This document shows positions 37,901 to 50,400 of a DNA stretch of 64,000 nt, piece after piece. The number at the start of each line of letters is the position of its first letter. The first letter of the stretch is position 1. The DNA lies in the NCBI RefSeq assembly GCF_000142905.1, contig NW_013657655.1, forward strand, positions 110,981-174,980, in the 5' to 3' direction. Under the pieces are notes generated by a model. The model ran no database searches and was not told the DNA's origin. It saw only the letters and a program-made list of their open reading frames with translations. The position numbers and the translations under genes are program-made. Source of the DNA: Thecamonas trahens ATCC 50062. Taxonomy: Eukaryota > Apusozoa > Apusomonadida > Apusomonadidae.

Positions 37901-40525
37901 TTACGAGGCCATCGGGATGGCCGACGGCAGCGGCGTTGCCGGCGTCGAGGCATCCGGGCGTCTCTTCGACTTTGCCTTGTCCTTGGACTTTGCCTTTGCC
38001 TTTGCCTTTGCCTTGGACTTTGCTTTGTCCTTGGACTTTGCCTTGTCCTTGTCCTTGGATTTTGCCTTGGCCTTGGCGGTGTGGCGGCGAGTGGCATGGC
38101 GGCCGTCGTCGGCGAGATTGGCTTCGTTATCAACGACATGAGCGCGCCCTTTGGCCGCAGCCGACTCATTGAGAGTCGACGACGACATGGTGGTGAGATT
38201 GGAGAGCATGGCCGAGCTCGAGCCCGAGGTGACGCCACTAAAGCCAAAGTCGGACGATGACTTGGTAAGGAGCGACGGGAGCTTGGGCTGGACGTCCCAT
38301 TTGGGCAAATCCGGCGCGTCCGGCGCACTGGGCGAGAGGGGCAGCTGTAACGAGGAATCAAAGTCGTCGTCGTCATTGTCGACACGATGGAACGAGGACT
38401 CGAGCACGTTAAACTTGGATGGCTCGGTGCAGTCGTCATCAAACGAGGAGGGCGAGACGTAGGAAAAGTCCTGAAAGGCGCCGCCAAAATCGGAGGCGCG
38501 CTGCTCGGACGAGGCGGGGGTAAACTCGGCGTCGCCTGGCGAGACGGCCTCCTTGGTAAACTCGGGATCAAAGTTGAGCGCGTCGTCGAGGACAGCGGTC
38601 GGCGGCACAAACTCGGGCGTGTAGCCGCGGCGGGCGACACGCGACCAATCGAGCGGCGCGAAAAAATGGTGGGCTTTGACTTCGGATGCGCCGCGGCGGC
38701 CGCCGCCAAGCCGCTCGATCGGGTCGTGGCAGAGGAGCGCCTCCAAGAGCTCCACACCATCGTCGGGAATGCACGACGGGTACCCGATCTTGCCGGCGAG
38801 AATGGCTTCGTACACCTCGAGGTCTGTCCGCCCGAGGAACGGCGTGTTGGCGCACCACAGCTCGTAGAGGACGATGCCAAGGTTCCACCAGTCAAAAGCG
38901 AGGCCGTAGGCATGACCCTTGATCACCTCGGGCGCCAGGTACTCGGGCGTGCCGCAAAAGGTTGTCGCGCCCGAGACCGAGTCGGAAATCTGCTTGACAA
39001 GGCCAAAGTCGGTGACCTTGACGTGGCCTTCGGCGTCGAGGAGAATGTTCTCCGGCTTGAGGTCGCGGTAGACAAAGCCGGCGTCGTGGATGGCCTCCAG
39101 CGCGAGCACAAGCTCCGCGCCGTAAAGCCGGACCCGCGGCGTCGAGAACCGGCCCTGCTGCCGCTGATGGTAGAAGAGCTCGCCGCCGGCGGCGTACTCG
39201 AGCACCATGTACAGACGGGTCACCGACTGGAACGCCATCCGCATCTGCACGATAAACGGGTGATGGAGCTTGCCGAGAACCTCCTTCTCGGCAAGCGTGT
39301 GCTGAACCTGCTTGTCCTTCTTCAGCCGCGATTTGGAGATCATCTTCATGGCGTAGAGCTTGCCAGAGTCAAGCTTACGCACAAGCACGACCTTGGCAAA
39401 TGCACCCGAGCCCAGGTTGGCGAGAAGCTCAAAATCACACATCGTGTATCGCTTGCGCACAAATGAGCTCTGTCGCGAGTTGGCCAAGTACAGCACATTG
39501 TCAGTCTCCGCCGGCCACTCGGATGTCGGCGAGAGCAGCGGCGTGAGCGGCGTGTTCGGCGAGCCCGGCGCAGACCGCCCGCCCACAGCAACTTCCATGT
39601 TGAGCGCCATCTCCACGTCTTTGCACACCATCGCCACCAGCTCGTCGTCCAACGACGAGCCGCTGACCCGAGTAAGGCCTGCCAGCCACCGAGCCTGCAG
39701 CACTGCAGATGCCGCCACCAAGTAGTAGTCCTTGCCCTTGCGCGTTCGGATGTGGAACGTATGCTTGCGCTTGAAAATCGTTGCGGGCGTCTTGCTCACC
39801 ACAGACCCACGAAGCGAGATGAGGCCCTTGGCCGCTTTGAGCCGCAGCTTGCCACGAGACCCTCCGCGCGCCTGTGAGCCATGTCACGCCCCCACGCCCG
39901 CCACCCCCGTACCACCCAACGAAGCACGCACGCCAGGTCACAAAGGCCCAGCACGCACCCCCCCCCGGCCCCCCCAGCACCGCACACATCATTTCTGGTT
40001 AGTTACACTCTCTGACTAGCTCTGCAGTCTGCTACCGCCTCCCAGAACATTCCTCGGCGTTGACCAATGTGGATGGTACAAGCCTTCCTACAAAACCGGC
40101 TGCGCGTGCGGCTGACGCTCGTTTCGGGCGCAAAAAACCGAGCGACTGACGCCGGGCGGCCCACAGGCAACCCACCCACGTGGCGGCATTGCAGGGGCAA
40201 ACCAAGTCGAAGCAGAGTCGAAGCACGGTACCGACTTGGCCTATCATGTGTGTAGCACACTTGTTCACCCATTTCCCGTCCCATGTCCCCCTCCCCCTCA
40301 CACGCGTGCACCTTCCACCATAGTTCAACATACATGCTGGCGCGTTACAAAGTACACCAAGGCCGCGCTCCGCGTTTGGTTGTCGACCACGACGGCAAAC
40401 CAACGAGTCTTCCAAGACTTGCGCTTCTGGCCACGCTTGAGGAGCATGCCACAAAAGATGGGTTGCACGGAGAGGTTGCGTGATGAGGTGTCGAGCGGAG
40501 GCAAGTCCATGCCGGAGACAGACAT
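37901..40525 (-). CDS. AKT-like AGC kinase with PH domain (2 exons)
   Basis: Ser/Thr kinase of the AGC group. Proposed exons 40525-40334 and 39871-37901, 720 residues. The intron splits a PH domain: exon 1 carries FCGMLLKRGQKRKSWKTRWFAVVV, and exon 2 carries HTFHIRTRKGKDYYLVAAS and ending ARWLAGL. The kinase follows: GSGAFAKVVLV (about 216), AMKMISK, YRDLKPENILL (about 334), VTDFGL, and the activation loop TFCGTPEYLAPE (about 371). A hydrophobic motif, FQDFSYV (about 534), resembles AKT FPQFSY. PH plus kinase plus this motif is the PKB/AKT arrangement. The motif is followed by about 185 further residues ending in a KAKSKDK-type Lys/Ser repeat. Confidence 0.9.
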
Positions 40526-40995
40526 GCCTACCACACGAGCAAGCAACACCGTGGAGAGAGGTGCAGGGGCGGTGAATCAGTTTTCCGAGAGAGACCTCAG
40601 CTGCGGGTTATTCTCGGCCGGCCCTTCCTTTCATTTGTGATGCTATTGTTGGTAGCTATGCAGAAAAATGCTGTTTCAGAGACAAACCGCGTGGCTTTTT
40701 TTTTGCCCTCAAACTGGGATCCGGTGGTGGCGGCACAGAAGGAATCGGATCCGCCTAGTGTCATTGGCGTGTTAAAAAATGCTGACGTCCATTTGTCTGT
40801 CACTGCAGCCAGGCCCGGTTTTGGTTGCCTCTGTTGATCTGTGCGGGGGAGGGCGGCAGGGGTGTGTGGGGGGGAGGAGGGTGCGGGCAAAGTAGAACAC
40901 CTCCCTCGGCATTAAGCTGGCGGGAGTGGGCTGGAAGGCAGAAGGAGTTTAGTACAGTGGTGGGCGAGGTAGCTACGTGGTAGAGTACTTGAGAC
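40526..40995. other. Divergent promoter of AKT-like and NEK kinase genes
   Basis: Between two divergent kinase genes. Contains a T9 run (about 40697-40705) and G-rich segments near 40850-40880. No coding potential is seen. Confidence 0.45.
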
Positions 40996-42300
40996 ATGTC
41001 GTCGGACAAGTACAAGAGCTATGAGATTGGGGCTAGGCTGGGCCGCGGAGCTGCGGGCGACGTCCACTTGGCGACGTACAAGAAGAAGGGCACCACGGTG
41101 GTTATTAAGCTCATGAACATCTACAACATGCCGGAGAAGGAGGCAGAGTCTGCGACTCGGGAAGCCTACTTTCTCCGGTCGCTCAAGCACCCCAACGTAG
41201 TCCGCTACATCGACTCGTTTATCCACGGGCCGACGCTCATGATCGTCATGGAGCACGCTGACGCCGGCGACCTGGCAACGCTTCTCGAGTCTCGCGAGGG
41301 TGAGAACTTGCCGGAGGACCTTGTCATCCGGATGTTTACCCAGATTGCGCTCGGTCTCAAGCACGTTCATGCCGCCAACGTCGTCCATCGCGACCTCAAG
41401 CCGCGCAACATTTTCCTCACCTCGGAGGGCATGGTCAAAATCGGCGACTTTGGCGTTGCCAAGGAGCTGTCCGGGACCAAGAACCTGACGTCTACCGTCA
41501 CCGGAACTCCGTCATATCTCTCGCCGCAGGTTTGCAACTCGGAGGAGTATGACACCCAGTCGGACATCTGGTCGCTCGGCTGCATCCTGTACGAGATGCT
41601 CACACTCTCCCGCGCCTTTCCAGGCTCGTCCATCGCCGCCGTCGTCTCACGCATCGTCTCCTACGCGCTCGAGCCTGTCGACCCGGCGCTCGGCTACTCG
41701 GCAGAGATCATCGACCTCACTATGCGCATGCTCGCCGAGGCGCCGCAGGACCGCCCCACGGCCTCGGACATTGTCTCCATGCCGCTCTTCAAGAAGGCCA
41801 TCCAAAAGTATCTGCGCAAGCAGCTGCAAATGCGCAGGGCGAACAAAAAGGCCGCCAAAGCCAAGGCCAAGGGCAAGGGCAAGGGCAAGGCTGCTGCCCC
41901 GCCGCCATCGTCGCCTGAAAAGCCTGCCGCCTCGCTCGTCTCCTCCATCATCGAGTCCTCGTTCCTCAAGACGGACGATGACGACTCTGCAGGCTCGGCC
42001 TCATCCGACGGCTCGGGCAAAGAGAGCGACTCGAATCGCCGCGCGCGTCGCTCGCTCTACCGCTCCATCGTCTCGGCCCGCCCGCGCAAGGTCAAGCCCG
42101 AGGAGGGCACCGAGATGTGGAAGTCGATAGGCTCGGGCCAGCGCCGCCGTCGCACTAAGCGTCACACCACCTACGACGACCGCGCAAGGGCCTCCAGGTC
42201 GTCGTCGGGTTCTTCCACCGCATACTCGGGCTCGTACTCGTACTCGTACGGCACTGACTCGTCTTACTCGTCCGACTCGACTGACTACTCGTACGAGTAA
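40996..42300 (+). CDS. NEK-family Ser/Thr protein kinase
   Basis: NIMA-related kinase, a group tied to cilia, centrosomes and mitosis. 434 residues, one exon, start GACATGTCG. The kinase domain covers about 8-265: ARLGRGAAGDVHLA glycine loop, VVIKLMN lysine (near 38), HPNVVRYIDSF, VHRDLKPRNIFL, IGDFGVAKEL, GTPSYLSPQ and SDIWSLGCILYEM. These match NEKs rather than other groups. The tail starts with a basic coiled segment (KQLQMRRANKKAAKAKAKGKG) and ends with a striking Ser/Tyr-rich stretch (SYSYSYGTDSSYSSDST). Upstream it diverges from the AKT-like kinase. Confidence 0.94.
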   Translation: MSSDKYKSYEIGARLGRGAAGDVHLATYKKKGTTVVIKLMNIYNMPEKEAESATREAYFLRSLKHPNVVRYIDSFIHGPTLMIVMEHADAGDLATLLESREGENLPEDLVIRMFTQIALGLKHVHAANVVHRDLKPRNIFLTSEGMVKIGDFGVAKELSGTKNLTSTVTGTPSYLSPQVCNSEEYDTQSDIWSLGCILYEMLTLSRAFPGSSIAAVVSRIVSYALEPVDPALGYSAEIIDLTMRMLAEAPQDRPTASDIVSMPLFKKAIQKYLRKQLQMRRANKKAAKAKAKGKGKGKAAAPPPSSPEKPAASLVSSIIESSFLKTDDDDSAGSASSDGSGKESDSNRRARRSLYRSIVSARPRKVKPEEGTEMWKSIGSGQRRRRTKRHTTYDDRARASRSSSGSSTAYSGSYSYSYGTDSSYSSDSTDYSYE

Positions 42301-42545
42301 GGACCTGCCTCCGATCTCCTGCTCTCTCTGCCATGCGCCGCCCACGAGACAGCGCTGCTTGAATGATGATGCCTGACTTTCTCCTCTGCCTCCCCTCCTC
42401 CCCGCAAATGAAGATCAGCTGATGTTGAGCCTCCTGTTGGAATTGTGCCGCATTGCTGGCCGCAGCTGCTTTGCCTTGACGCTCTGCTACCGTACCACGA
42501 TGATGATGTGCCAAGCTCCTGATACCCGTCTCTTGTTCACACAAC

Positions 42546-43637
42546 ATGAACCAGAGTGCTGGCTACGCTCGCGGCTTTAGGCGCACTCTCAACGAGGCCG
42601 AAGGCCAGCAGGCAAGACTGCGGACCGAGTTTGAAGAGTTTGTACGCCCAAAGCCAATACTATGTGTGTGTGTGTGTGTGTGAGTGAGTGTGTGTGTGTG
42701 TCTGTCTGTCTGTGTGTGTGTGTGTGTCTGTGCGTGTGCGCGTGTGTGTGCCCTTGCTGGTTGGAGGTGATTGTTTCTACGACCTTTTTCAGATGCCCTT
42801 GGCCGAGGGCAATGGCATCTATGCTTACATGACGTGAGAGGATGTCTTTGGGGATTAACATATATATATATGTGTGTGTGGAGCTAGGATGTCAAGGTGC
42901 TGCAGGATGCCGCAGCTAGCGTGTGTAGTGTCAAGGACGTGCTGGAGCCGGAGGAGTTGAAGAGGCAGCTGCAGGGCATCCGGAGCATGCTCGATACGGT
43001 GCTCGAGGCGCAGATCGAGTCGCTGGCGCACAGCAAGGCATTGCGTGAGGTGATGAAGAGCGCAGAAGCACACGACCAAGACGAGGCCCGTGCCCGTGCA
43101 GAGGCCGAAGCTGCAGCCATGGCGGCTAGCGGCAGTGCCGCCGACTCGTATCAGCTGCGGATCTTTGACCTTGAGGCGGTGATGACCCGTGTGGCCGAGG
43201 CCTGCCGTGCGGCGGCAGCGGCGGAGCTCAAGAACGCCCACAATGCGGTGCTAGAAGAGTTTAAGGAGACGGTGACCAACTCCGTTGGCCTCATCGAGGG
43301 CGTCAACGACATGGAAATTGCCGTCGACGGTGACGACGACATTGCGGTTCTCCCCGTGGCGTCGACCTCGTCTACCCGCTTCATCTGCCCTATTTCGGGC
43401 CAGATCATGCAGGATCCAGTCCACGGGCCATGTGGCCATCACGTCGACCGGCCCGCCATTCTCCAGCACATGGGCTCGCGCATGTCGTGCAAGTGTCCGC
43501 ACTTGGGCTGCGGCAGGATCATCAACCGCCGAGACCTTGCCGTCTCAACCTCCATCTTGCGCGCTATTCGAAGCGCCAACATCAACGACGACACCACACA
43601 GGTTCCTGCCGGCCTCGAGGTCGAAGACGTGGCGTAG
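42546..43637 (+). CDS. NSMCE2: NSE2/MMS21 SP-RING SUMO E3 ligase (multi-exon)
   Basis: SUMO ligase subunit of the SMC5/6 complex, acting in DNA repair. The 3' exon encodes an SP-RING: FICPISGQIMQDPVHGPCGHHVDRPAI then CKCPHLGCGRIINRRDL, with the Cys-x-His spacing of MMS21. An N-terminal helical part precedes it. Exon 1 is 42546-42641 (MNQSAGYARGF, donor GTACGC). Exon 2 is 42793-42833 after a strong polypyrimidine acceptor. The third exon either starts at 42920 (in phase) or at 42888 (longer and more natural protein, but out of phase by one). I span the whole gene because the last junction is unresolved. Intron 1 carries a (GT)n tract (42663-42751). Confidence 0.82.
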
Positions 43638-43727
43638 CCGTCGCTGCCCCGCGTCCTTTCCAGACTCGACGGCGCACTGCGCGTCCAAAGTCCGCAACTC
43701 CACCCAATACACAACCGCCCTCCCAGC

Positions 43728-44287
43728 TCATGATCCGACGCCTGCAGCTTGCTCGGCAGCAGGTGCTTCTGAACCGTCCCAGCTTGCCGACGACCGCGAC
43801 TCCGAGCTGATGTTTCTTGCGTCGGCAACCAGGTCCGGCGGGGTGTACTCGTCGTCTGCGGTGGCCGGCGAGCGGGCGACGAGCAGGGAGCGATCGTCGT
43901 AGCTATCGAGCGTCCGGCGATCGACCGAGGCAAAAGGATCCCACGCGGCGATGTGATCTGCGTACGATGCCGAGCGAGAGCGAGCAATGGCGTCGGGCGC
44001 CCAGGACATAGGCGAGGAGGCCGAAGCACCCGAGAGACCGAGCGCGGCAAGAAGGCCCATGTCTTCAGCTTCGCGGGCGTTGGATCCCGGACGGTAAAAG
44101 TCCTCACCTTTTTAGCCGACGCCTTGCGCCGCGAGGCAAAGACCCGTCCCAGCACCGACCACAGGATGCCCATGACCACAAGGATGGCCAGGAAGGCCGC
44201 CAGCGACGTCAGCTCGCCGGGTTTGCCGACGTGAGTCGGATGCGGCCGGTCGGCACAGCATGACCTGCATTGGTTGCACGTCGCCAT
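43728..44287 (-). CDS. Small single-pass membrane protein, frame-broken
   Basis: About 186 residues if the break is ignored. The N terminus is Cys-rich (MATCNQCRSCCADRP), a membrane helix spans LTSLAAFLAILVVMGILWSVLG, and a basic stop-transfer RRKASAKK follows. The frame then changes at 44109-44113, a T5 run (A5 on the gene strand) one base too short. The continuing frame reads GEDFYRPGSNAREAEDMGLLAALGL and then a Ser/Asp-rich tail. An upstream in-frame ATG at 44317 would add 10 residues. No family is recognised; the topology suggests a Cys-rich outside and an acidic tail inside. Confidence 0.65.
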
Positions 44288-44316
44288 TGTCCACTCGTCG
44301 CATCCTGGGCTTGTCA

Positions 44317-44320
<4 letters not shown>

Positions 44321-44383
<63 letters not shown>
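44321..44383 (+). repeat. (GT)n microsatellite
   Basis: An uninterrupted GT tract of about 31 units, located 33 bp upstream of the small membrane protein's ATG and within the gap to the end of UTP20. Confidence 0.95.
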
Positions 44384-44384
<1 letters not shown>

Positions 44385-44494
44385 CGGGGTGGAGTGGGGT
44401 GGAGTGGGGTGGAGGGTAGAGTGGGCAGGTTCGCGGACAGAGGGCGCGAATGCTGGAAGGGGAGTGGGAAGAGGGACAGTACGTTTACATGCGA

Positions 44495-47400
44495 TCAGTC
44501 GTGGAACTTGCGCTTCTTGTACAGCTTGGTGTTGATCTCAGTGGTGTACTCGCCATCGTCGTCCTTGGGCTTGCGCACACGCTTGCGCTTACGGCTGCGC
44601 TTGTCGCTGGCCCGACGCCGCCGGGCGACAACCTCTGGAAGCGTCTCGGCAAGGTGGGCCATCTTCTCGCGGCGCTCAGACCGGACGCCGGTGATGTGTT
44701 CGCGGACCGCGGCCCAAACCCGTGTGTATCGCAGCGTCCCGGTCCGCTGCTTGAAGAACTTGAGGACCTCGTGGACAAGGTCGACCATGTCTGCCACAGC
44801 CTCGCGCTCCTCCTCGGTGTGCTTGCGCGACTTGTAGACCTGCCGCTTGGCCTCGACCATGTTGTACATGGCGTGCAGCATCGGCGCAAGGTACTCGGCC
44901 GGAATGAGCTCCGAGGTGTCGGCACTGCTCCCTGCACCAGGCTCGCTCTCGTCGTCGCTCTCGTCGTCGTCGCCGGCACCGCTCGTGTGCGTCTTGGTCG
45001 TCGCCATGGCCTGCTTGATCTCGTCGATCCACGCCACCACACGCTCCTCGTCGGCAGGCTTGACCTCGCCGGCGTAGCTGCTCCCTCCCACGGCGAGAAT
45101 CCGTACGTCCTCGCCGACGCTGTCTTCGAGCAACGGGTACTCACCCAGGAAAGCGGCAAAGAGCTTGAGCGCAAACGTCCGCACCGCTGTCGACCGGCGG
45201 CCCTCGCCCTGCTCCGTCCGCGCCGACCACGAGACACGCTTGAGGATCCAGGTCGTGACTGGCATGCCGCGCTGCGGCGGCGATTCAAGCGAACTCTCCC
45301 ACTTGATGATGAACAGCAGGTTCTTGATGAGCTGGTGGGCGAACGGGTCAGAGACTAGCTGCCCGGGCGTGTCGATCTGGACGATGTGAACCTTCGCAAG
45401 CTTGCGCAGCGCGTCATGCGAGCTCAGCATCACCAGCGACGCCGTGCCGGCCTTGTGTCCCACCTCGCGCGCACGCGCAAAGTACACTCCAACCAGCTGC
45501 ATGCACTGGAGGCGGACCCACGAGTGCGACGAGGCCATCAGCAGCTCGACTGCGAGCTGCCACATCCGGCCCACCATGGCAGAATTGTGCACGTGGCTCC
45601 GCGAGTACGGCACGCCGCGCACAATCTTAAACACTGCGTGAAGCAGCTGGTACACCACCTGCCACGAGTCGAGCATCCAGTCTGCAACCAGGTTCGACGC
45701 CGCAGCATCGTCGTCGACCGCAGGCACAAACGCGTCGACGGCCGCCACAAACGACTTCCACCACTTGCCCTTTTCCCGCGAGATAAAGGCCTCGGCACCG
45801 ACACGGTTTGCAAGCATGCCAAAAATCTGGAAGCCGAGTCGGCCCAGGCTCTCACGCTTCTCGGTCTGCCCACACCACGTCTCGGCGTAGCTAAACACCC
45901 GCTGCAGGTTTGCCGCGTCCAGCCGTTCCAGCAGCAACTCGACCACGCTGCCAACCAGCGGCATGGTCGCCCGCGATGGCTCGTTGATCAGCCGCGCCGC
46001 AAGCGGAAGGAACATCAGTGAGCCGAGCTTGTTGATGACGTCGCCCGGGAACTGACGAATGACCTTCTGCAGCATGACGAGCAGCGCCCGCCGGCCAGAC
46101 TCAAAGTCGAACCCGAGGTTCTTGAGGAAGAACGAGACATGCCGCTCAAGGAGTTTGGCGCCGAGCGGGTAGTACATGAGGAAGCTGCCCAAGATCTTGG
46201 ACACCCGCGACGAGACCGCCTGCGACTGCGTCTTGACCATGAGCTGCGAGAGTGGCGTCATCAGGTCGTACAGCGACGGCGAGACGTACCGGTTGCTCAG
46301 CACCACATCCAGCAGTCGCATCGCCGCAAACCGCCGCGTCTTGGCCGCTATCTTGTCCTCGGTCTTGCGCGTTCCGCCGGCGCGGGTCAGCACGCTCTCA
46401 CGGATGAGTGAGACAATGACCTCTAGCTGCTTGGCAGACATCCGCGACTTGGTCTGCAGCGCCACAACCTCAGCCATCAGCTGCAGCGCAGCTGCAACTG
46501 CCACACCCTCCTTCGGACCAGCGCCCATAATCACCTCGGCCGCCTTGCGGAGCAGGTTCGGGAACGCCCTGTCCAGCGACGGGAGCGCAATGAGCACCCG
46601 CACACGCTGCCGGTGCTCGGCAGCATCGTGCTCGCTGGTCTCGTTCGCGCCCACCTCCTCTTCGTCGCCGACCTCGGATGCGTCGATGGCCTCGGCAAGC
46701 ACCGCCGTCGCCTGGTCCGACCGCGCAAGCCGCAGCAGCCGCCGCATCCCGGTCAGCGCCACTCGCCGCACGTCGGTCGACTTGTTGCTCATTGCCTTGA
46801 CAAACACCTTCACAAACGGGTCGAGCCGCTGCAGGTCGTCGAGCGTTTCCACCTCGAGCAGGCCGCTGTTCATCAGGTTGAGCACCGTGTACAGCACAAA
46901 GTGGACCATCATCGGCTGGTTGCCCGGCGTAAAGACGCGCGACCGCCCACTGTCGTTGACTGCCACTCCGTCACCGCGCCGCCGGTTCGGCTCCGGCTCG
47001 ATGAGGAACCGCTTGCGCGCAGCCTCCTGGGCCGCGAGCACAGCCGCCTTGTTCGACACCTCGGCCTCCATCATCGACGTCGACGCCAGCGACGACCGCT
47101 TCTTCTTGCGATCCTGCTCGTTCTTGCGCTCCATGGCGAGCTCCTCCTCACCGAGCCGAAACAGGAAGCTCAGCACCGCCAGCGGCTCAAACGAGTTGTT
47201 GCCCGCCACGCCGCGCGCGAGGTACCGCATGCACTTGCTGATGTGGTCTGCCTTGCGCCGCGACCGCAGCTCGCCAAGCTTCGCCCTCATTTTGCCCACC
47301 ACGTCGTCCTGCCACGTACCATCGCCAAGGCTGACCAGCCGCCCAATGTACTCAAATGCCTTGCTTCCGCCGCGGAACCGCGCCTCAATCGACTTGCGTG

Positions 47401-50400
47401 TCAGCGCACCGATTTCCTTCTCCTCCGCCACACTGCCAAACTCGCTCTCCAGCAGCATCTCCACAATCTCGCCCATGCAGTAGTCGATCGAGCCTTCGGT
47501 GAACCGAGTGTCCTTGGCGATCAGCGGCCGCATGCTCGACAGCATGTCCTCGTCCTCGAGCGAGTCCGAGCCGGCGTCCGAGTCTGAGCTCGAGCCCGAG
47601 GCTGAGCTCGAGCCCGAGTCCGAGCCCGAGTCTGAGCTCGAGCCCGACTCGCTCGATCCCGGGCTGCTTGACCGCGTCTTGCGCTGTCGCGTCCGCCCAG
47701 CTGCGGCACCACCCAAAGCCCTGGTTTTGGCCTTACCCGAGCCGAGCTTGGAGCGCTTTGACGGGCGCGCCGCGTCATCCTCACCTTCCGCGGCAACGTC
47801 CTCGTCCTCGGTCGCACGGGCGAGAATGCCCAGAATCTGGGTCGCCGTAAACGCAAGAACGTGCCGCTGCATGCCCCGCTGCAGTGTGGCCCGCATCTCG
47901 CGCACAATGTACCGAAAGTAGTCCGGTCCGAGCGCAAGCGCAATGACAATGAGCGTCTTACGCGCGCGGTCGCGGTGCTTGGACTCGTGGTGCTTGAGCT
48001 GGTTGACAACACGGATGATGAGCTGCGGCAGGGCGGCCTCCATGTCCGACCGCGGCAGGCACCGCAGCAGGTACACAATGATGTTGGCGACGTTGGTCCG
48101 GACCGTTCCGGAGGCACGACCTGAATCCATGAGCATGGCGTAGAGCCGCGGGAGGATCGAGTCGACCACCACCGATCGCTGCGCCTCGTTGGCCACAAGG
48201 TCAAACTTAAAGTGCTCGAGCTGGCGGACGACAACCTCGACGAGTCGGCGGCGGATCTCGATATGAGCGTCGACGTCCTTGATCGCCGCGTTGAGCTGCG
48301 CAAGGTAGCCCGCCCAGTTGAGCTTGCTCACCAGTGTGGCCCGGAGCTGCGAGGCCGAGTCGGCGACGCCAGCCTTGGCCCCTTCCTCCGACCCCACCAT
48401 GATGTGCGGCCGGAGGAGCGGAATGACCAGCTCGACGGCGACATGCGATGGGAGTTCATCAGCCATCTCGTCGATGCGGGCTATGGCAGCCTTGACCCGC
48501 CACATCGCAGTCGCCGCAAGTCCCAGCAGCACATCCTTCTCGGAGTCGTCTGATGTCAGCATGGCGGCGCCGGACAGAAACTTGTCACTCCGCCGCACAT
48601 AAGCCCGGATGAGCCGGACCGCGAGGTCGCTCACTGCGGGCGAGGGCGGAGTGCGGATGATGGCAAGCAGTGACTGGCCGACGGTGTCGCGGATGACGTG
48701 CACCAGTCGGAGCTTGGCCGGCGCGTCGTCGCGCTCGAGCCACGCCTCCACTAGCGGCGCGTCGGCCGAGACGCCGGCCTTGATCACAGCCTTGACGAAA
48801 AAGTATCCGGCCTGTGAGAGCCCGCGGTCGGTCCAGGTCGAGCCGCGGAGGTCCGCCAGTGCCTGGTGCAAGAGCGCGCGGAGCGCGACAGCGGTTGAGA
48901 GGCTCACCACCACATCAGGCTGAGAAAGTGCATCGTACCCTGCAAGCCGCACCTCAAAGTCGGGCTCGAGCTGGCCTTGCGAGTTTTTGGTCACCGCCTG
49001 GAGAGCGGCGAGCCGCTTCAGCGCCGCGCCGACAACCTCGCTGTTGCTGACCAGGCCGGCAGCGGCCCAAGTCCGCATGGCGGCGAGGACGTTGGCTCGG
49101 GCCGTCGACGCTGTCGCATCAGGCATGCGGCCAAAGACAACCCCGAGCGACCACATGGTCTCGTCCATGTTGTGTTCGATGGTCGGTGCGAGGATGCGGA
49201 GGACGCGGGTGAGCGGCGCCGCGACCTGGACAAACGTCTTCGCCGTCGAGTGCAGGAACGGCGTGACCCGGTCGATGTAGATTTTGGCCGAGGACGCCGA
49301 CGACGCCACCAGATCGGCAAAGTCGACAAGGACGAGGATGAACTCGGTCGCCATCTTGGTCAGCTTGTTCGACGCCTCGCCGAGGATGGCGACGACGCGC
49401 TCGAGGAGCACGCTGCCGATGGGCTGAACAAGGTCGGAGACCCAGCTGCGAGAGCTGGCGCCAGCCTCGGCTGCCGCCACGTCGATGTCCGACGCCTCAA
49501 CCCACTGCCGCATCCATGGCAGGTGCTGACCAGCAGGCTTGGACTCGATCTTGCGCGCGAGCTTGGGGAAGATGTCCAAAAGGCGATGCTTGGCAAGGGC
49601 GTTGAGAATGCTGACGACCGCGTGGTCAGCGTCTGGCGAAGGCTTGTTGCGGAGAGCAATGATGTCGAGCAGGGCGTCGCGCGTCGAGCCCACAGAGAGG
49701 AAGCGCGCGAGCTTGTGCGACGGCGCGAGCGTGTGGCACACAAACCGCAGCCACATGGAGAGTCCATCCAGCGAGTCCTCGGACATGCCCGCCAGCCGCT
49801 CGTGTGAGCCCTGGAGGAAGGCCACCATCTCGGCGTGGAGCGGGTGGCCACTCTCGACAGCAGTCGCCCACTCGGCTGGCTCCGCGTAAAAGTGGTCGTA
49901 GAGAAGGGCCAGAGACTTGAGCGCCGCCCGCTCGATGTCCTGGAACGACCGGCGAGCGTGCTTCTTGGTCTCGGTGTCAAACATGCCGCGCTTGATGGTC
50001 ACGTACCGCGCCATGATCATGGCGAGACCAATGAGCTCGCGGGCCTGCGGCTCGAGGTGTGTCGAGAGGTGCTGCACCAGCTCTGGGACAAGATAGAGCG
50101 CCGACTGGATCTTGGCAAAGCTTACAGCCTCGACGGCGGCCACAATGCGTGCGGCTGCGTCGGCGTCGTTGTGGCTCGCGCCCACATCGGTGACGCTAAA
50201 GGCGTCGACCAGGCTCTGGATCGGCGCCAGCAGCCGAGCCACCATGTACTGAGCCGCGGCCGGCCGCATAGCACCGACGTAAGCGAGGACCGCCGGCCGC
50301 CGACCGTGGCGGGTCCGCTTGCCACCTCCCTGCAGCTTGCGGAAAAGGTACGGCATGAGGCAGCGGACGAGAAAGGCCGAGAGGCCGTCGATGTGTGCCT

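Noticed and set aside
44321-44383. Possible CRISPR or recombination array at the GT tract
   Set aside because: A plain dinucleotide microsatellite with no spacer structure, in a eukaryotic genome.
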